Source of the DNA: Acanthosepion esculentum
Taxonomy: Eukaryota > Mollusca > Cephalopoda > Sepiida > Sepiidae
Assembly: GCA_964036315.1 (NCBI GenBank)
Contig: OZ038485.1
Span: 80,835,863-80,899,862 of the forward strand
Length of the DNA stretch: 64,000 nucleotides
Direction: 5' to 3'
A program made the translations under genes and the position numbers. The first letter of the stretch is position 1. Each line of letters starts with the position of its first letter. The notes beneath the pieces were generated by a model. It worked only from the letters and a program-made list of their open reading frames with translations. It searched no databases and was not told the DNA's origin. Of the stretch, positions 21,545-32,060 are shown piece by piece.

Positions 21545-21795
21545 TCACCTTCAAACACCGATTCCCATACGATCACTGAAGTTAAAAAACGTTGTGCTTG
21601 GGCAGTACCTGTATAGGTGACCGCTTGGGAATTCCAGGTGCTGTAGTCTACGGGAATTTTTAATCGGAGAGCCAAGCTCCAATTCCGGTTAGGTTCGTTA
21701 TATTCACTTACGTGCAAATACCCTTACGAAAGGTAAGAATCCACCTCTTCTCCCCCCCCAACTACAGGTTAATTAGAAAGACTTGTATAAAAACA
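21545..21795 (+). mobile_element. 5S rRNA-headed composite SINE, copy 3
   Basis: The 5S-like part includes tatatcaccttcaaacaccg, catacgatcactgaagtta, gtgaccgcttgggaattcc and ggtgctgtag. A tRNA-like piece with gccaagctccaattccgg follows, then cattcacttacgtgcaaata. The part between the 5S end and the B box is shortened compared with copy 1. Confidence 0.8.
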
Positions 21796-21819
21796 TAACC
21801 TAACTAACCAGTTTGTGTA

Positions 21820-21950
21820 AATGGCTGACAGAACAAGGATTAGGAGAGATGACAACAAGACAACATTTACAGATAACTACAAAGTACAGGAAGTGGTGGT
21901 GTGCCATGATCGTCCAATCTCAGAAGGGATGCGGCATATTTAATGATTAA
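21820..21950 (+). mobile_element. RTE-like LINE 3' end, short
   Basis: Decayed version of the KWLTEQGLG...KGQ-LL block (tggctgacagaacaagga) and terminal gccatgatcgtccaatctc. Confidence 0.65.
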
Positions 21951-22434
21951 AATAACAAATACTTATTTAATAAAAGTGCAATGTTGTTTTTGCATATCAT
22001 TGAGCTTTTATATATACAAGAATCCACTTTCCAGTTCGCCCTGCGTTTGCGAGAAATATAAACAAATCACAAGGTCAAACGTTTCAAAAAGTTAGAATCT
22101 GGCTCCAGAAAGAAATATTTAAGCATGGCCAGTTGTACGTTGCATACTTACGAGTAAGAAATTCTATGAATTTATTCTTCTCTGTTAAAAAAAGGTAAAA
22201 AAAATTCTTAAAAATATTATTTACCATAAAGTCCTATAAAATTAAATTAAATTAAAGAAATTATTAAACAGTGAACATGGTTTTTCTTTAAGTATTTTAC
22301 AAACAAATCTGTTCATTCATCGATTGTTTTGTCAAATTGAATGAAATATAGAGTTTATAAATCTTGGCCAAAATATCAGCAATAAATTCAACAATACTAA
22401 ATACGGAGGATTTCAACACGCGTTAACGTTCTGC
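21951..22434. other. unassigned AT-rich DNA
   Basis: No gene or repeat family supported. Confidence 0.45.
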
Positions 22435-22560
22435 AAAATTCTAGTAAGAAAAATGGCAACAGTTATACACAGAATCAAGAAGAGACAGCTGAAATTCCTT
22501 GGACACATAATGTGGAAGGAGTGCTTGGAAAGCTTAACGCTTACGGGGCATATTGAGAGC
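22435..22560 (+). mobile_element. RTE-like LINE fragment
   Basis: Plus strand: RIKKRQLKFLGHIMWKECLE, then LTLTGHIES. A jockey-like LINE cuts it off directly afterward. Confidence 0.75.
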
Positions 22561-22805
22561 AGTGCTGATGTACAAAACGACACCAAGACCGTCGTTAACT
22601 GGAGCTAAAGATGGCTTGTCAACGCGTCCAAAATTAAACTTCTCTCCATTAATCATCTGAGAAATCCCTCTCTGCCTTCCATCAGCATGGCTGATGCTAT
22701 CCCCCAAGGAAGTAGCTCAGTGCGCCTTTTCGGGCTAACGTTCTCAGCTGACATGAAGTGGACAGACTACATTAGATCAGCTGATAAGAAAGTCGTTTCA
22801 CTATG
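22561..22805 (+). mobile_element. jockey-like LINE RT fragment
   Basis: The plus strand includes NWS-RWLVNASKIKLLSINH, PSLPSISMADA and FGLTFSADMKWTDYIRSADK, the same segment as at 4959-5243. The gypsy LTR begins immediately after actatg at 22806, so the retrovirus-like element landed in this LINE. Confidence 0.8.
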
Positions 22806-23065
22806 TGTTATGGGATCTTACCTGTAACGACATAATGAACTCTTCCTGACAATATAAAGATTGCGCCTCTCAAGAGAGACGGATAGAGGAAGTGTAACCA
22901 GTCGAGACGGAAGTAGTCGAGACAATAGTAGTCCACTCCAAACCAGACTGACAGTCATACTAACACCTTCAACTTCTTGCATTATTATTCTGTTTAATAT
23001 ATCTTTGTTATTCCTACTCTTGTGTTCGTGTTGTTCTTCCGTGGTCCTAAACTTGGATCATAACA
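22806..23065 (+). mobile_element. Ty3/Gypsy 5' LTR
   Basis: Begins TGTTATGG and ends with cataaca at 23065. It aligns with the solo LTR at 3828-4068, whose ends are exact. A second similar ending, ttggaccataaca, lies 33 bases further on (to 23098) and is followed by gtggcgacgaggac. Either the LTR end was tandemly duplicated or the true LTR reaches 23098. No 3' LTR of this copy is seen in the window. Confidence 0.85.
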
Positions 23066-23464
23066 GAGGTGCGAGGATATTGGACCATAACAGTGGCGAC
23101 GAGGACTGAAGAAACAAACTCTACGCGGAGAATCCTAAAAAAGGATAATGAAGAAATAAAACTCTACGCGGAGTACATTGAAAAAACAAGTTCTACGCGG
23201 AGATACAAAAAATATTTTTGCTATCGGTCGTCCATAACAGAGGCGACGTAGGTAGTGAGATAAAAAAACAAAAACAAAACAAAAACATGTTCTACGCGAA
23301 CATTAAAAAAAAAACATTTTTTTTTGGACACCAACTTTACAGTGGTAACAAAGACACAAGTTCTACACAGGAACATTTTTTCGTACAAAGGTTCCAGAAC
23401 AACAGGCTACAAAGACCTGAAGTCTACACTAAGGAAAAATTGTTACACATAAATTACGTTAAAC
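23066..23464 (+). mobile_element. gypsy leader with repeated CTCTACGCGGAG motif
   Basis: The primer-binding region (gtggcgacgaggac at 23093) is followed by an A-rich untranslated leader. The leader contains the motif ctctacgcggag at about 23118, 23162 and, as ttctacgcggag, 23191, with decayed versions at 23289 (ttctacgcgaac) and 23360 (ttctacacagga). Spacing shrinks from about 45 to 30 then widens to about 100. The role is unknown; packaging or RNA structure are possibilities, not shown. Confidence 0.7.
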
Positions 23465-24660
23465 ATGGAAGACTTTAAGGCAACCATATTAGAACTTATG
23501 AAAATGCAATTCGAGCAGCAACAGCAAAACGAACAGAATCATCTTGAACTACAAGAATTACTACGACTGGCAGTAACAAATAAAGGGCAAAATTCTGAAA
23601 ATGAAACGGCATTCTCGCAAAATGCTATATGGAGCTCTATCAAAGACTTCACTTATGCACCGGACGAAGACAAAACCTTCGCAGCTTACTTCTGAAGTTA
23701 TGAAGATTTATATGAGTTTGATTGCTGGAATTAGTCAGACGCGAAAAAAGTACGTCTACTACTGAGAAAACTAGAGTCAAGCGAATATACTAAATTCGTA
23801 GACTACATCCTACCGAGGAAAATGAATGAGCTGACTTTCAAGGAAGCCGTGAAAATTCTAACAGAATTATTTAGTCCGAACACTTTTCTATTCCACAAAA
23901 GTTGGAAATGTTTAAATCTAACAAAAAAGGATAGCGAAGACTATATAACATTCGCTTCCATAGTAAACAAACACTGTGATGACTTTAAGTTACCTGAACT
24001 CAGCCCTGACAATTTTAAATGTTTGATATTCGTCCAAGGCCTGGTTTCGACTAAAGATGCAGAGATCAGACGGAGAATTCTAACAAAACTTGAGAGTGAA
24101 CCAGAATTGACGCTACAAAAATTGGCTGAAGACTGTCAGAGATGTATAAGCGTAAAATAGGACTCGAAAGATATAGAAGAGTCTGGCGTCGCGCACATAC
24201 GAAAAGTACAACGACAAACACGTTTTTGTCTCTCCTCAAAATCAAACCAAACCAATTATTCTACTTCAAAAAGCCAAACAAATTATTCTACTTCAAAAAA
24301 TCAAATGAAATACCAGAAGAAGCAACCACCCAGTCCATGCTATCGCTGTGGGACTTTGCATTGGAACAAAGATTGTCCATACCGCTATAAGACTTGTCTG
24401 TCGTGCAATAAAGTGGGATATAAAAGTTCAAATTGTAGAACTAGGAAAGAAAGCAGAAGCCGAGTAAGAGTCACTAGAACTGACCAAGCGGACGAGACAA
24501 ATATACGAAAATACGTACAAGTAGAAATGTTAAACAAAAACGTCAGACTACAATTGGATTCCGGATCAGATTTAACAATTATTAACTTGCAGACTTGGAG
24601 GAAATTAAACAAACCGACCATGTTGAGAACCGATAAGATAGTCAGGTCGGCAACCGCTGG
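23465..24660 (+). pseudogene. gag: Ty3/Gypsy (Mag-like) gag and protease start, three in-frame stops
   Basis: A single reading frame runs from the ATG at 23465 with no frameshift but three stop codons: TGA at 23693, TAG at 23732 and TAG at 24158. The N-terminal part is Gln-rich, followed by a capsid-like helical region typical of Mag-type gag. Two CCHC zinc knuckles lie near residues 290-320: CYRCGTLHWNKDC (CX2CX3HX4C), then CLSCNKVGYKSSNC, in which tyrosine replaces the zinc-binding histidine. The aspartic-protease active site LDSGSD is at 24554. Homology stops at about 24655, where a GC-rich block is joined in frame, so the rest of pol, integrase and the 3' LTR are missing. With three stops, a mutated knuckle and truncation it is a dead copy. 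Confidence 0.9.
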
Positions 24661-24905
24661 CGGGATGTCGTTGGCAACGACAGCGGTCATCTGGTTGCAG
24701 CCACCGGTGGGCCTCCAGCGGTCAGCCAGTGGTAACATTGCCGAGACGAACACGTCGGCGGCCCGACAGGGGGTCACCAGTGACAAACACTAATGGCATG
24801 GCACCTAGTGGCAGCTTGGTGGCTTGCGTGTAGGAAAGGGATAGTTAGTTTTAGAGAACAATGCTACGTCATGTCCAGAAGGGACGCGACACGTTGAAAA
24901 AGTTA
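24656..24905 (+). mobile_element. GC-rich insert ending in an RTE-like 3' terminus
   Basis: Base composition changes abruptly from about 38% to nearly 60% GC at 24656 and back after about 24820. The last 40 bases (gctacgtcatgtccagaagg, gacgcgacac) match the 3' end of the RTE-like LINEs in the window. It may be an internally deleted RTE-like element with only its two ends left; the identity of the GC-rich part is inferred, not shown. Confidence 0.5.
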
Positions 24906-26014
24906 GTCATTCACAGACAATCCAGACCCCATACACCGATGTTATTCAAATTAAGTTTTACCTAGTCTGATACAAGGCTACAGTTTTAAAGCACCAAGAG
25001 AAAATCGTTTCCTATTTTTTCTTCTTGTACCTATAGGGCATCAGGAGACAGTATGAAAATTCCGGTGAAATGACTTCAGTCGAAAGTCGGTTTTGGTGGC
25101 TAGAGTTACCAACCAGACGCCCAGCCGGTTTTGAATTCAGATTTTTTTGTTTCTCTTATACTGGTTGCTAATAAGGCTAAAGCGCCCAGTGTGCCCTGCT
25201 ATTTAATCGTTGGCTTTCTGGTGGGTGAAGAAGAATAGATAGATTCATAGCTTTCTTTAAATTATTTCAGGGAAAGGGAAAAATTACGGCCTCGCCAATT
25301 GAAAATCATTATTTATTAGTAATGGTTTGCTTGCCGAGCTCACGCTAAGGTGTCCCAATTTTGTGACACATTGTGAATATCGAACGCTTTACACTGTCGT
25401 AATACTCTGCGTGACGACCTAGTTAAGAATTACACAACAGTAGGACGCCTCGTTTGAACTTTTATGTACATTAAATTATAATGAAAATATTGCCGTTTCT
25501 GACGGAAATTGTTTCAGACAAATTTACAGATAAACCGATTAAAACCACATGCCATAACCCGAAACCGACAAGATAATAAACGCAATTCGATCTAAATCTG
25601 GCTTGATATTGGAGATGCCGTTTTTCATTGTTGACCGACCGGCTCATCAGCCGAGCGAGCCGGTTGGTTGATCTGTACGAACCTCAGCACATGACTTTGA
25701 AGCGAGGCAGGCCAATGATAAGACATGTCTGAACAGCTGCTGCTTGTGTGCACGTGAGCATCATCAATCCAACTGAAGGCCACTCTTCATGGCGCACATG
25801 AAGACGTTGAACGCAGTGAGTCCAGCAACACGTGATGACAATGACCAAAATGGAAGATAAAGAAAAGAAAAACACGAGTAAGCAGCAAGTCGATTTTTTA
25901 AAACTTTTTCTTTCTTTTTTTTCTAAATTGACCGGAAAGCAATGCACAAAGAAACAATAGTGTATTTATTCGTTTTCCCACCGTGGTAAATCTGACACAA
26001 GGTCGATTTAAAGT
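24906..26014. other. unassigned DNA, possible decayed SINE A
   Basis: 25130-25310 keeps ggttttgaattcag, ggctaaagcgcccagtgtgc and cctgctatttaat in SINE A order (minus strand) but is badly decayed. A GC-rich palindrome-like piece (ccggctcatcagccgagcg) is at 25640. Nothing else recognised. Confidence 0.4.
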
Positions 26015-26100
26015 AGAGCAACATGTTTGACCTCTTTAATCCGGCACCCTTGGGACCAGTCCAGTGTCGGGCCAGAGAAATGCTGGATTACAGTAATAAC
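26015..26100. repeat. pogo-like terminal sequence
   Basis: gacctctttaatccggcac and gggccagagaaatgctggat match the end of repeat P (ccggattaaagaagtcgg ... atttctgtggtccggc) in reverse complement. Confidence 0.55.
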
Positions 26101-26109
26101 CCCATATCT

Positions 26110-26520
26110 CTTATTAACCTTTTTCTTCTTCTTTTATGTGCCGTGTCCCTTCAGGACGTAGGCGATCATGACCCTTTACGTTTTCCCGTTCTCCCAAAAC
26201 CTGTTCTACCATCCATTTACTCAAACTCATCAAATAGGCTGCTTTTGTCTGTCCCTCTTTTCCTCAATCTATCCTGTGAGTATCAGATTTTCCAAGCCCC
26301 GCGCCTCATTACGTGACCCAGAAATTACAACTGCCTCTTCCTGATGTTACGTACAAGTTTTCTTTTTCGTTTCCGAAAACATCATCGTTGCTCACATTTC
26401 GGTCTTTGGTATCCTTAGTATCTTTCTATAGAACCACATTTGGGTTGCCTCAAGTCTCTTCCTCGTCTTTGAGAGGAAATTGTCCAGCATTCGCTGCCAT
26501 ACGGGAGGACAGATACTGCT
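26110..26520 (-). mobile_element. RTE-like LINE 3' end
   Basis: The minus strand contains the MWF-Y-like block (gaaccacatttgg), LKFLGH-like and KRGTDKSSLFDEFE-type tail. The 3' terminus at about 26125 (atgtgccgtgtcccttcagg) matches the other RTE ends. Confidence 0.75.
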
Positions 26521-26807
26521 AGGCGTAAATTTATTTTAGCAAGCCAAGATCCTACAAAAGCAATACATTAAGAACTCGAACGATATATTTAAATTGTTTT
26601 GTCGGATCAAAACTGTGGGTTTTCCCATTTGACTTTGCCAAAATGCCGCTAGAGGGCACTCTTTAAGCATATCAATAGGCAATTACATTCTCTCTCACTC
26701 TCTTTTTTGTCTTTCTGGCTTTGATTTCAAATGCAGTCGCAAGTAGATATGAACGCTGCCGACAAGGTGCATTCACTTCTTTGGTCCGCTTTTGAATTTT
26801 GAACTCA
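26521..26807. other. unassigned DNA
   Basis: No supported element; sequence just upstream of the minisatellite. Confidence 0.45.
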
Positions 26808-28662
26808 CACACGCATACACACATACGTGTCTGTCTCATACGATTGCTACACGCATACACACGCACGTGTCTGTCTCATACGCTTGCTACCCGCATACAC
26901 ACACACACATGTCTGTCTCATACGCTTGCTACACGCATACACACACACACGTGTCTGTCTCATACGCTTGCTACACGCATACACACGCACACGTGTCTGT
27001 CTCATACGCTTCCTACACGCATACACACGCACACGTGTCTGTCTCATACGCTTGCTACACGCATACACACACACGTGTCTGTCTCATACGCTTGCTACAC
27101 GCATACACGCACACGTGTCTGTCTCATACGCTTGCTACACGCATACACACACACGTGTCTGTCTCATACGCTTGCTACACGCATACACACACGTGTCTGT
27201 CTCATACGCTTGCTACACGCATACACACACACGTGTCTGTCTCATACGCTTGCTACACGAATACACACACACGTGTCTCTCTCATACGCTTGCTTCACGC
27301 ATACACACACACGTGTCTGTCTCATACGCTTGCTACACGCATACACACACACACGTGTCTGTCTCATACGCTTGCTACACGCATACACACACACACACGT
27401 GTCTGTCTCATACGCTTGCTACACGCATACACACACACGTGTCTGTCTCATACGATTGCTACACGCATACACACACACGTGTCTGTCTCATACGCTTGCT
27501 ACACGCATACACACACACGTGTCTGTCTCATACGCTTGCTACACGCATACACACACACGTGTCTGTCTCATACGCTTGCTACACGCATACACACACACAT
27601 ACACACGTGTCTGTATCATACGCTTGCTACACGCATACACACACACGTGTCTGTCTCATACGCTTACTACACGCATACGCACACACACGTGTCTGTCTCC
27701 TACGCTTGCTACACGCATACACACACACGTGTCTGTCTCATACGCTTACTACACGCATACACAGACACGTGTCTCTCTCATACGCTTGCTACACGCATAC
27801 ACACACACACGTGTCTCTCTCATACGCTTGCTACACGCATACACACACACGTGTCTCTCTCAAACGCTTGCTACACGCATACACACACACACGTGTCTGT
27901 CTCATACGCTTGCTACACGCATACACACACACGTGTCTGTCTCATACGCTTGCTACACGCATACACACAGACTTGTCTCTCTCATACGCTTGCTACACGC
28001 ATACACACACACACGTGTCTCTCTCATACGCTTGCTACACGCATACACACACACGTGTCTCTCTCATACGCTTGCTACACGCATACACACACACACGTGT
28101 CTGTCTCCTACGCTTGCTACACGCATACACACACACACGTGTCTCTCTCATACGCTTGCTACACGCATACACACACACGTGTCTCTCTCATACGCTTGCT
28201 ACACGCATACACACACACACGTGTCTGTCTCATACGCTTGCTACACGCATACACACATACGTGTCTGTCTCATACGCTTGCTACACGCATACACACACAC
28301 TTGTCTCTCTCATACGCTTGCTACACGCATACACAAACACGTGTCTCTCTCATACGCTTGCTACACGCATACACACACACGTGTCTGTCTCATACGCTTG
28401 CTACACGCATACACACACACACGTGTCTGTCTCCTACGCTTGCTACACGCATACACACACACGTGTCTGTCTCATACGCTTGCTACACGCATACACACAC
28501 ACGTGTCTGTCTCATACGCTTGCTACACGCATGCACAGACACGTGTCTGTCTCATACGCTTGCTACACGCATACACACACGTGTCTGTCTCATACGCTTG
28601 CTACACGCATACACACACACGTGTCTGTCTCATACGCTTGCTACACGCGCACACACACACAC
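26808..28662. repeat. 45-unit minisatellite, about 41-bp unit
   Basis: I counted 45 head-to-tail units of the form (AC)nGTGTCTGTCTCATACG, then CTTGCTACACGCAT. Units are mostly 38-44 bp (one reaches 46); nearly all of the variation is in the (AC)n spacer, so a dinucleotide is nested in the minisatellite. Two main variants differ at tgtctGtctc/tgtctCtctc, with minor ones (tctcctacg, gcttact, acttgtc). The unit has no stop codon in any forward frame, so three overlapping frames of about 620-650 codons stay open; these are not genes. About 40 of the units contain CACGTG. Confidence 0.97.
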
Positions 28663-28944
28663 ATTTTTTTTAATTTGTTTTAATTTTGTTTTGTTTTATG
28701 TTACAGTTGTCTACATATGTAATTCCTTTTGTTAAAACATGCATTGTCGTTTGTTTTACATTTATTGTTTTGTATAATTCATTTTTACCTGGACTGAAAC
28801 TGAGTCCGACAATTTCGTTCGCGGGAGAAATGTTTCAGGAGACCGTAAATATTTTCTATCAAAAAATATTGATTCCTGCAAAATAATGTTGACAAATGTT
28901 TACCCAAACATACTAGCATCCCGCCAAAAGACTTTAATATGGAT
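28663..28944. other. unassigned AT-rich DNA
   Basis: T-rich flank of the minisatellite. No gene supported. Confidence 0.45.
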
Positions 28945-29109
28945 ATTACGCATGGCGCCCTACCTGTCCAGAAATCTTTATAATGCCAGCTTTCTCATAT
29001 CAACAATTAAAAATAGCTTCCAGTTAATGAACACTATGTCTTAGAGAGGGCTATGATTCTTTGAACCTCGTGGACTGGCGCTACAGAATCCCAAAGATAT
29101 GTATTGATC

Positions 29110-29550
29110 CTGAGCTGGCATTCCTCCTTTAGTCACTTTCCTACTGCTGCAACGTAGCTTCCCTGGTCCTTTTCTATAAATAATTTCATAGTAATTGTTC
29201 TGGAGAACTTTGCTCTATTGTCCCTTGAGTTTATGAATTTAAGCGCAGTAATATATTGGCAATCAGGTCCCATCAATTTTAAGTTGAATTGGTTAAATAT
29301 AACCGAAAGTTCTATGCTAAGAGTTTCTTCTCTCGTACTTCCCACCTGTGGAACATTCTTCTGGCTCCATGCTTTCCAGCTAACTTTGATATTCAAAAAT
29401 TTAAATGCAATACCAGCCGTTATTTACAGCCTTCTTGATTCATCTTCTTTTATTGTTCTCTCTCCTTAATAATGTTTCTTTTTCTTATTCTTTTACGCTC
29501 AGTAACCTCTTGTGTCTTAGTGACTTTATTGCCTTGCCTGTGGTGAAATG
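29110..29550 (+). mobile_element. jockey-like LINE 3' end in right arm
   Basis: The plus strand reads VSSLVLPTCGTFFWLHAFQL and LIFKNLNAIPAVIYSLLDSS, and ends at gtgactttattgccttgcctg. It is the partner of 19790-20300. Confidence 0.8.
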
Positions 29551-29989
29551 ATTAAAAAACCAAAAAAAACCCACATCACTTGCTGACTTTCAACAGTAGC
29601 AACAATTAAAATAAATATCACATGTAACTCAAAGAGAAAATAATGTCTGCATCAAGATGACAATCTTCCACAATTCTACAAGCCAAAAGTTAGGAAGGAA
29701 TCTTCCTATCAATATTTGAAAGAGCAATAGCAGTTAGTGGATGAGAAAAAACATTTTCATGAACAAATGTTTTAATAGAAATGTATTATAAACCTTTCAA
29801 TCAAAAGTATCACTGGCTGCTCGGTTAATAAATGCTGAATGTTTCCTGATAGGGACACGGCTAATATTACCATTACCATTGTCACAGGCCGTTATTAGTG
29901 AATTCTTTTGTCACTTGGTACTCCATAAACCTGGTCTTAGAGAAACATTTTTTCCGGATTACGCTTGAGTTTGGTTAATCCATTTCGAA

Positions 29990-30255
29990 CAATTCACAAA
30001 TTCAAGTGTCGTAGATTCTTGCTCCAGTGGAAGACAGAATGTAAAGTCCGTCTTCTTTAACTCAGCTCACTTTGGACCAGGGCATCGCCGGACCACAGAA
30101 ATGCCGGATGACAGAAATCACCCCATAAAATCTGTGTAAGCATTTAAAACAGGAAATAAAACAGTGATTAATTCTTCCAAACAAGGTTTTTATTATTTCA
30201 TGAAATACAAAGGCTAACAAAAAAAAGAGTAAATATGCAGCTATATTTAGCAAGC
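29990..30255. repeat. repeat P piece in right arm
   Basis: ctttggaccagggcatcgcc, ggaccacagaaatgccgga and caaacaaggtttttatt are the inverse of 19200-19340. Confidence 0.65.
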
Positions 30256-30365
30256 GTAGTTTACATATGGCACAAGGCTGAAACTATTGAGCACCTAGTG
30301 AGGATCGTACTTACTACGCAGTTGTAGGTGGTGTAGCGAGACTAGCTTGGTAACCATTGTCTTTT
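30256..30365 (-). mobile_element. tRNA-derived SINE, family B, in right arm
   Basis: Reverse complement: ggttaccaagctagtctcg, gtaagtacgatcctcac, ctaggtgctcaatagtttc. Partner of the left-arm copy. Confidence 0.7.
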
Positions 30366-30475
30366 TTTGTTTTTATCGGCACCTGTTCCCATCCGAACAT
30401 CGGGATCGTCGCCTTCCCCACTTTCCCTTTTCTCGCCCCTCCATGTTAACGGTTACGGAGATGGCTTTGAATCAG

Positions 30476-31629
30476 AGAGTTTTCACGAATCCATTCGCGT
30501 GAATTTGATTTTGGTGAACAACACTGTACGACGGAGATGCAAACACACTCTGTCAGAGATGCCTCCTTAACCATTACACCACGTCAAAGTTCTCCGTATG
30601 CAGCTGTACGAAAGAACTGAGCAAGACCTTATACCAAACCACACTGCTGCTGTTGGATGCTGCGGAAATTTGTAAACAACGTGTGGTGCTGCTGTCTCGT
30701 AGCCTCTCAATGAACTAAATTCAAACAAGTACCGCACCATGGGGCTGCCGAAACACAGGTGAAAGAAAACGATCTCTACACATTTCTGAATATGGACGTT
30801 TTCAGGAATTACCAGCTCCTGAGAGATTTGACTGCAGACACCAGTGCGAGAGATGCGATGTGCGTCTAGGAACCAGGCATGTTGTTGTTGCTTATTTCCA
30901 GCCCAAACCCACAGATGGGCCGGGAAAACGACGTGACTGATAAAAAGCATAAGAAAAACATCTTTTTATTTTTATTTTCACTGCTGTTCTTGATTACGAA
31001 TAATTGTCGTTATCTGTTGTTTTTTTTCCGCTTTTTTTCCTGCAAATGTTCTTGTTAATATTCCTTAACTCATTAAGGTTTAACATTAATGTGTAGCACT
31101 GCTGGATCAAGCGACAACAAGTCTGTTCGAAATTCCAGCACATTTTGAAATTCTTGCTAATTTTGTAATGCTGTCGTTTGTATGAATTCAATACTTCCAA
31201 ATTTTATAACAAAAGTCATTAAGTCTATTCCAGGTACACAGACAACTATGGGTACTATCGTTATTTTATTTCGCATAAGTTAACTGTTTATTTTGTTATC
31301 TCTTATAGTCAAGCTTTATTTTTAAGATCTTTGGACACTGTGTTATCTATTATAATGACATTTACTGGGAACTCACCACCTGCATAGAGATGGAAAACGA
31401 ATTGAGTAATTACGCAAAAACAGAAAGTGGTGTAAGACAAGAATGGCACAACCTAAGAGAACTAGAAGTCCTACCAGGATTTATTATTGGTGAGCATTCA
31501 ATTGACACAGTTTTGGTGGAAAACACAAAAGGAAAACCGTAGGAACTCCTAGGGAAGGGAATAAAAGATTGCGAGACGAAACGACTATCAATTATAAGAA
31601 GACAGAACGCATAGCTAGCAAAAGGGACA
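30476..31629. other. unassigned DNA
   Basis: No gene or repeat family could be assigned. The end of a tRNA-like SINE (ccattacaccacgtcaaagt) is at 30571-30590. The rest has no recognised feature. Confidence 0.45.
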
Positions 31630-32060
31630 ACCAAAAAGAGAGCTGCAAATCGGAGACGTCAGAATGAAGTGAATGCTGGACTTGAAGCAACAGAGATGTG
31701 GTTCTACAGGGGGATGCTGAGAATAACATAGAAGGAACGTGTGAGCAACGGGAAATTTTCAAGGAAAATGGGAACAAAATGTACACATATTTACGGCCAG
31801 AAAGAGAGAGCTGAAATTTCTTCGACACATAATGAGGAAAGAGAGCTTGGAGACTTTGAAACACACAGGGTATATGAAAAGCAAAAGAGGGTAGTGAAAA
31901 AAAGCAAGTAATCTAATTTATGAGCTAGTGTAAATTATTGGCAGAACAGGAATTAGGGGTGGATATTAAGGGAACAAACACTGCCTAGCGCTACAAAGCA
32001 TAGGAAGTTATGAAGTGTCATGATCGCCCATTCCCTGAAGGGATAGGATATATAAAAAAG
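31630..32060 (+). mobile_element. RTE-like LINE 3' end, longest copy
   Basis: The plus strand retains ATEMWFYRGMLRIT, then after a break KRELKFLRHIMRKESLETL, and LVYELV-type and terminal gcccattccctgaaggga. Frameshifts are present. It covers more of the C-terminal region than other copies. Confidence 0.8.

Larger units (their letters stand above)
28945..30475 (-). repeat. right arm of large inverted duplication
   Basis: Reverse-complement partner of 18945-20375, with the same block order. Arms are about 1.4 and 1.5 kb, with about 8.6 kb between them holding the gypsy element and the minisatellite. Confidence 0.8.

Noticed and set aside
26808..28662. CRISPR-like array
   Set aside because: Units are directly tandem with no unique spacers, and the context is animal-type.
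26792..28735. 647-residue ORF and two other long frames
   Set aside because: All three frames stay open only because the repeat unit lacks stops; there is no domain and no start context.
30367..30950. Two ORFs of 67 and 127 codons in the 30.4-31 kb stretch
   Set aside because: No domain or codon signal; the first lies within the inverted-arm sequence, whose partner does not keep the frame.
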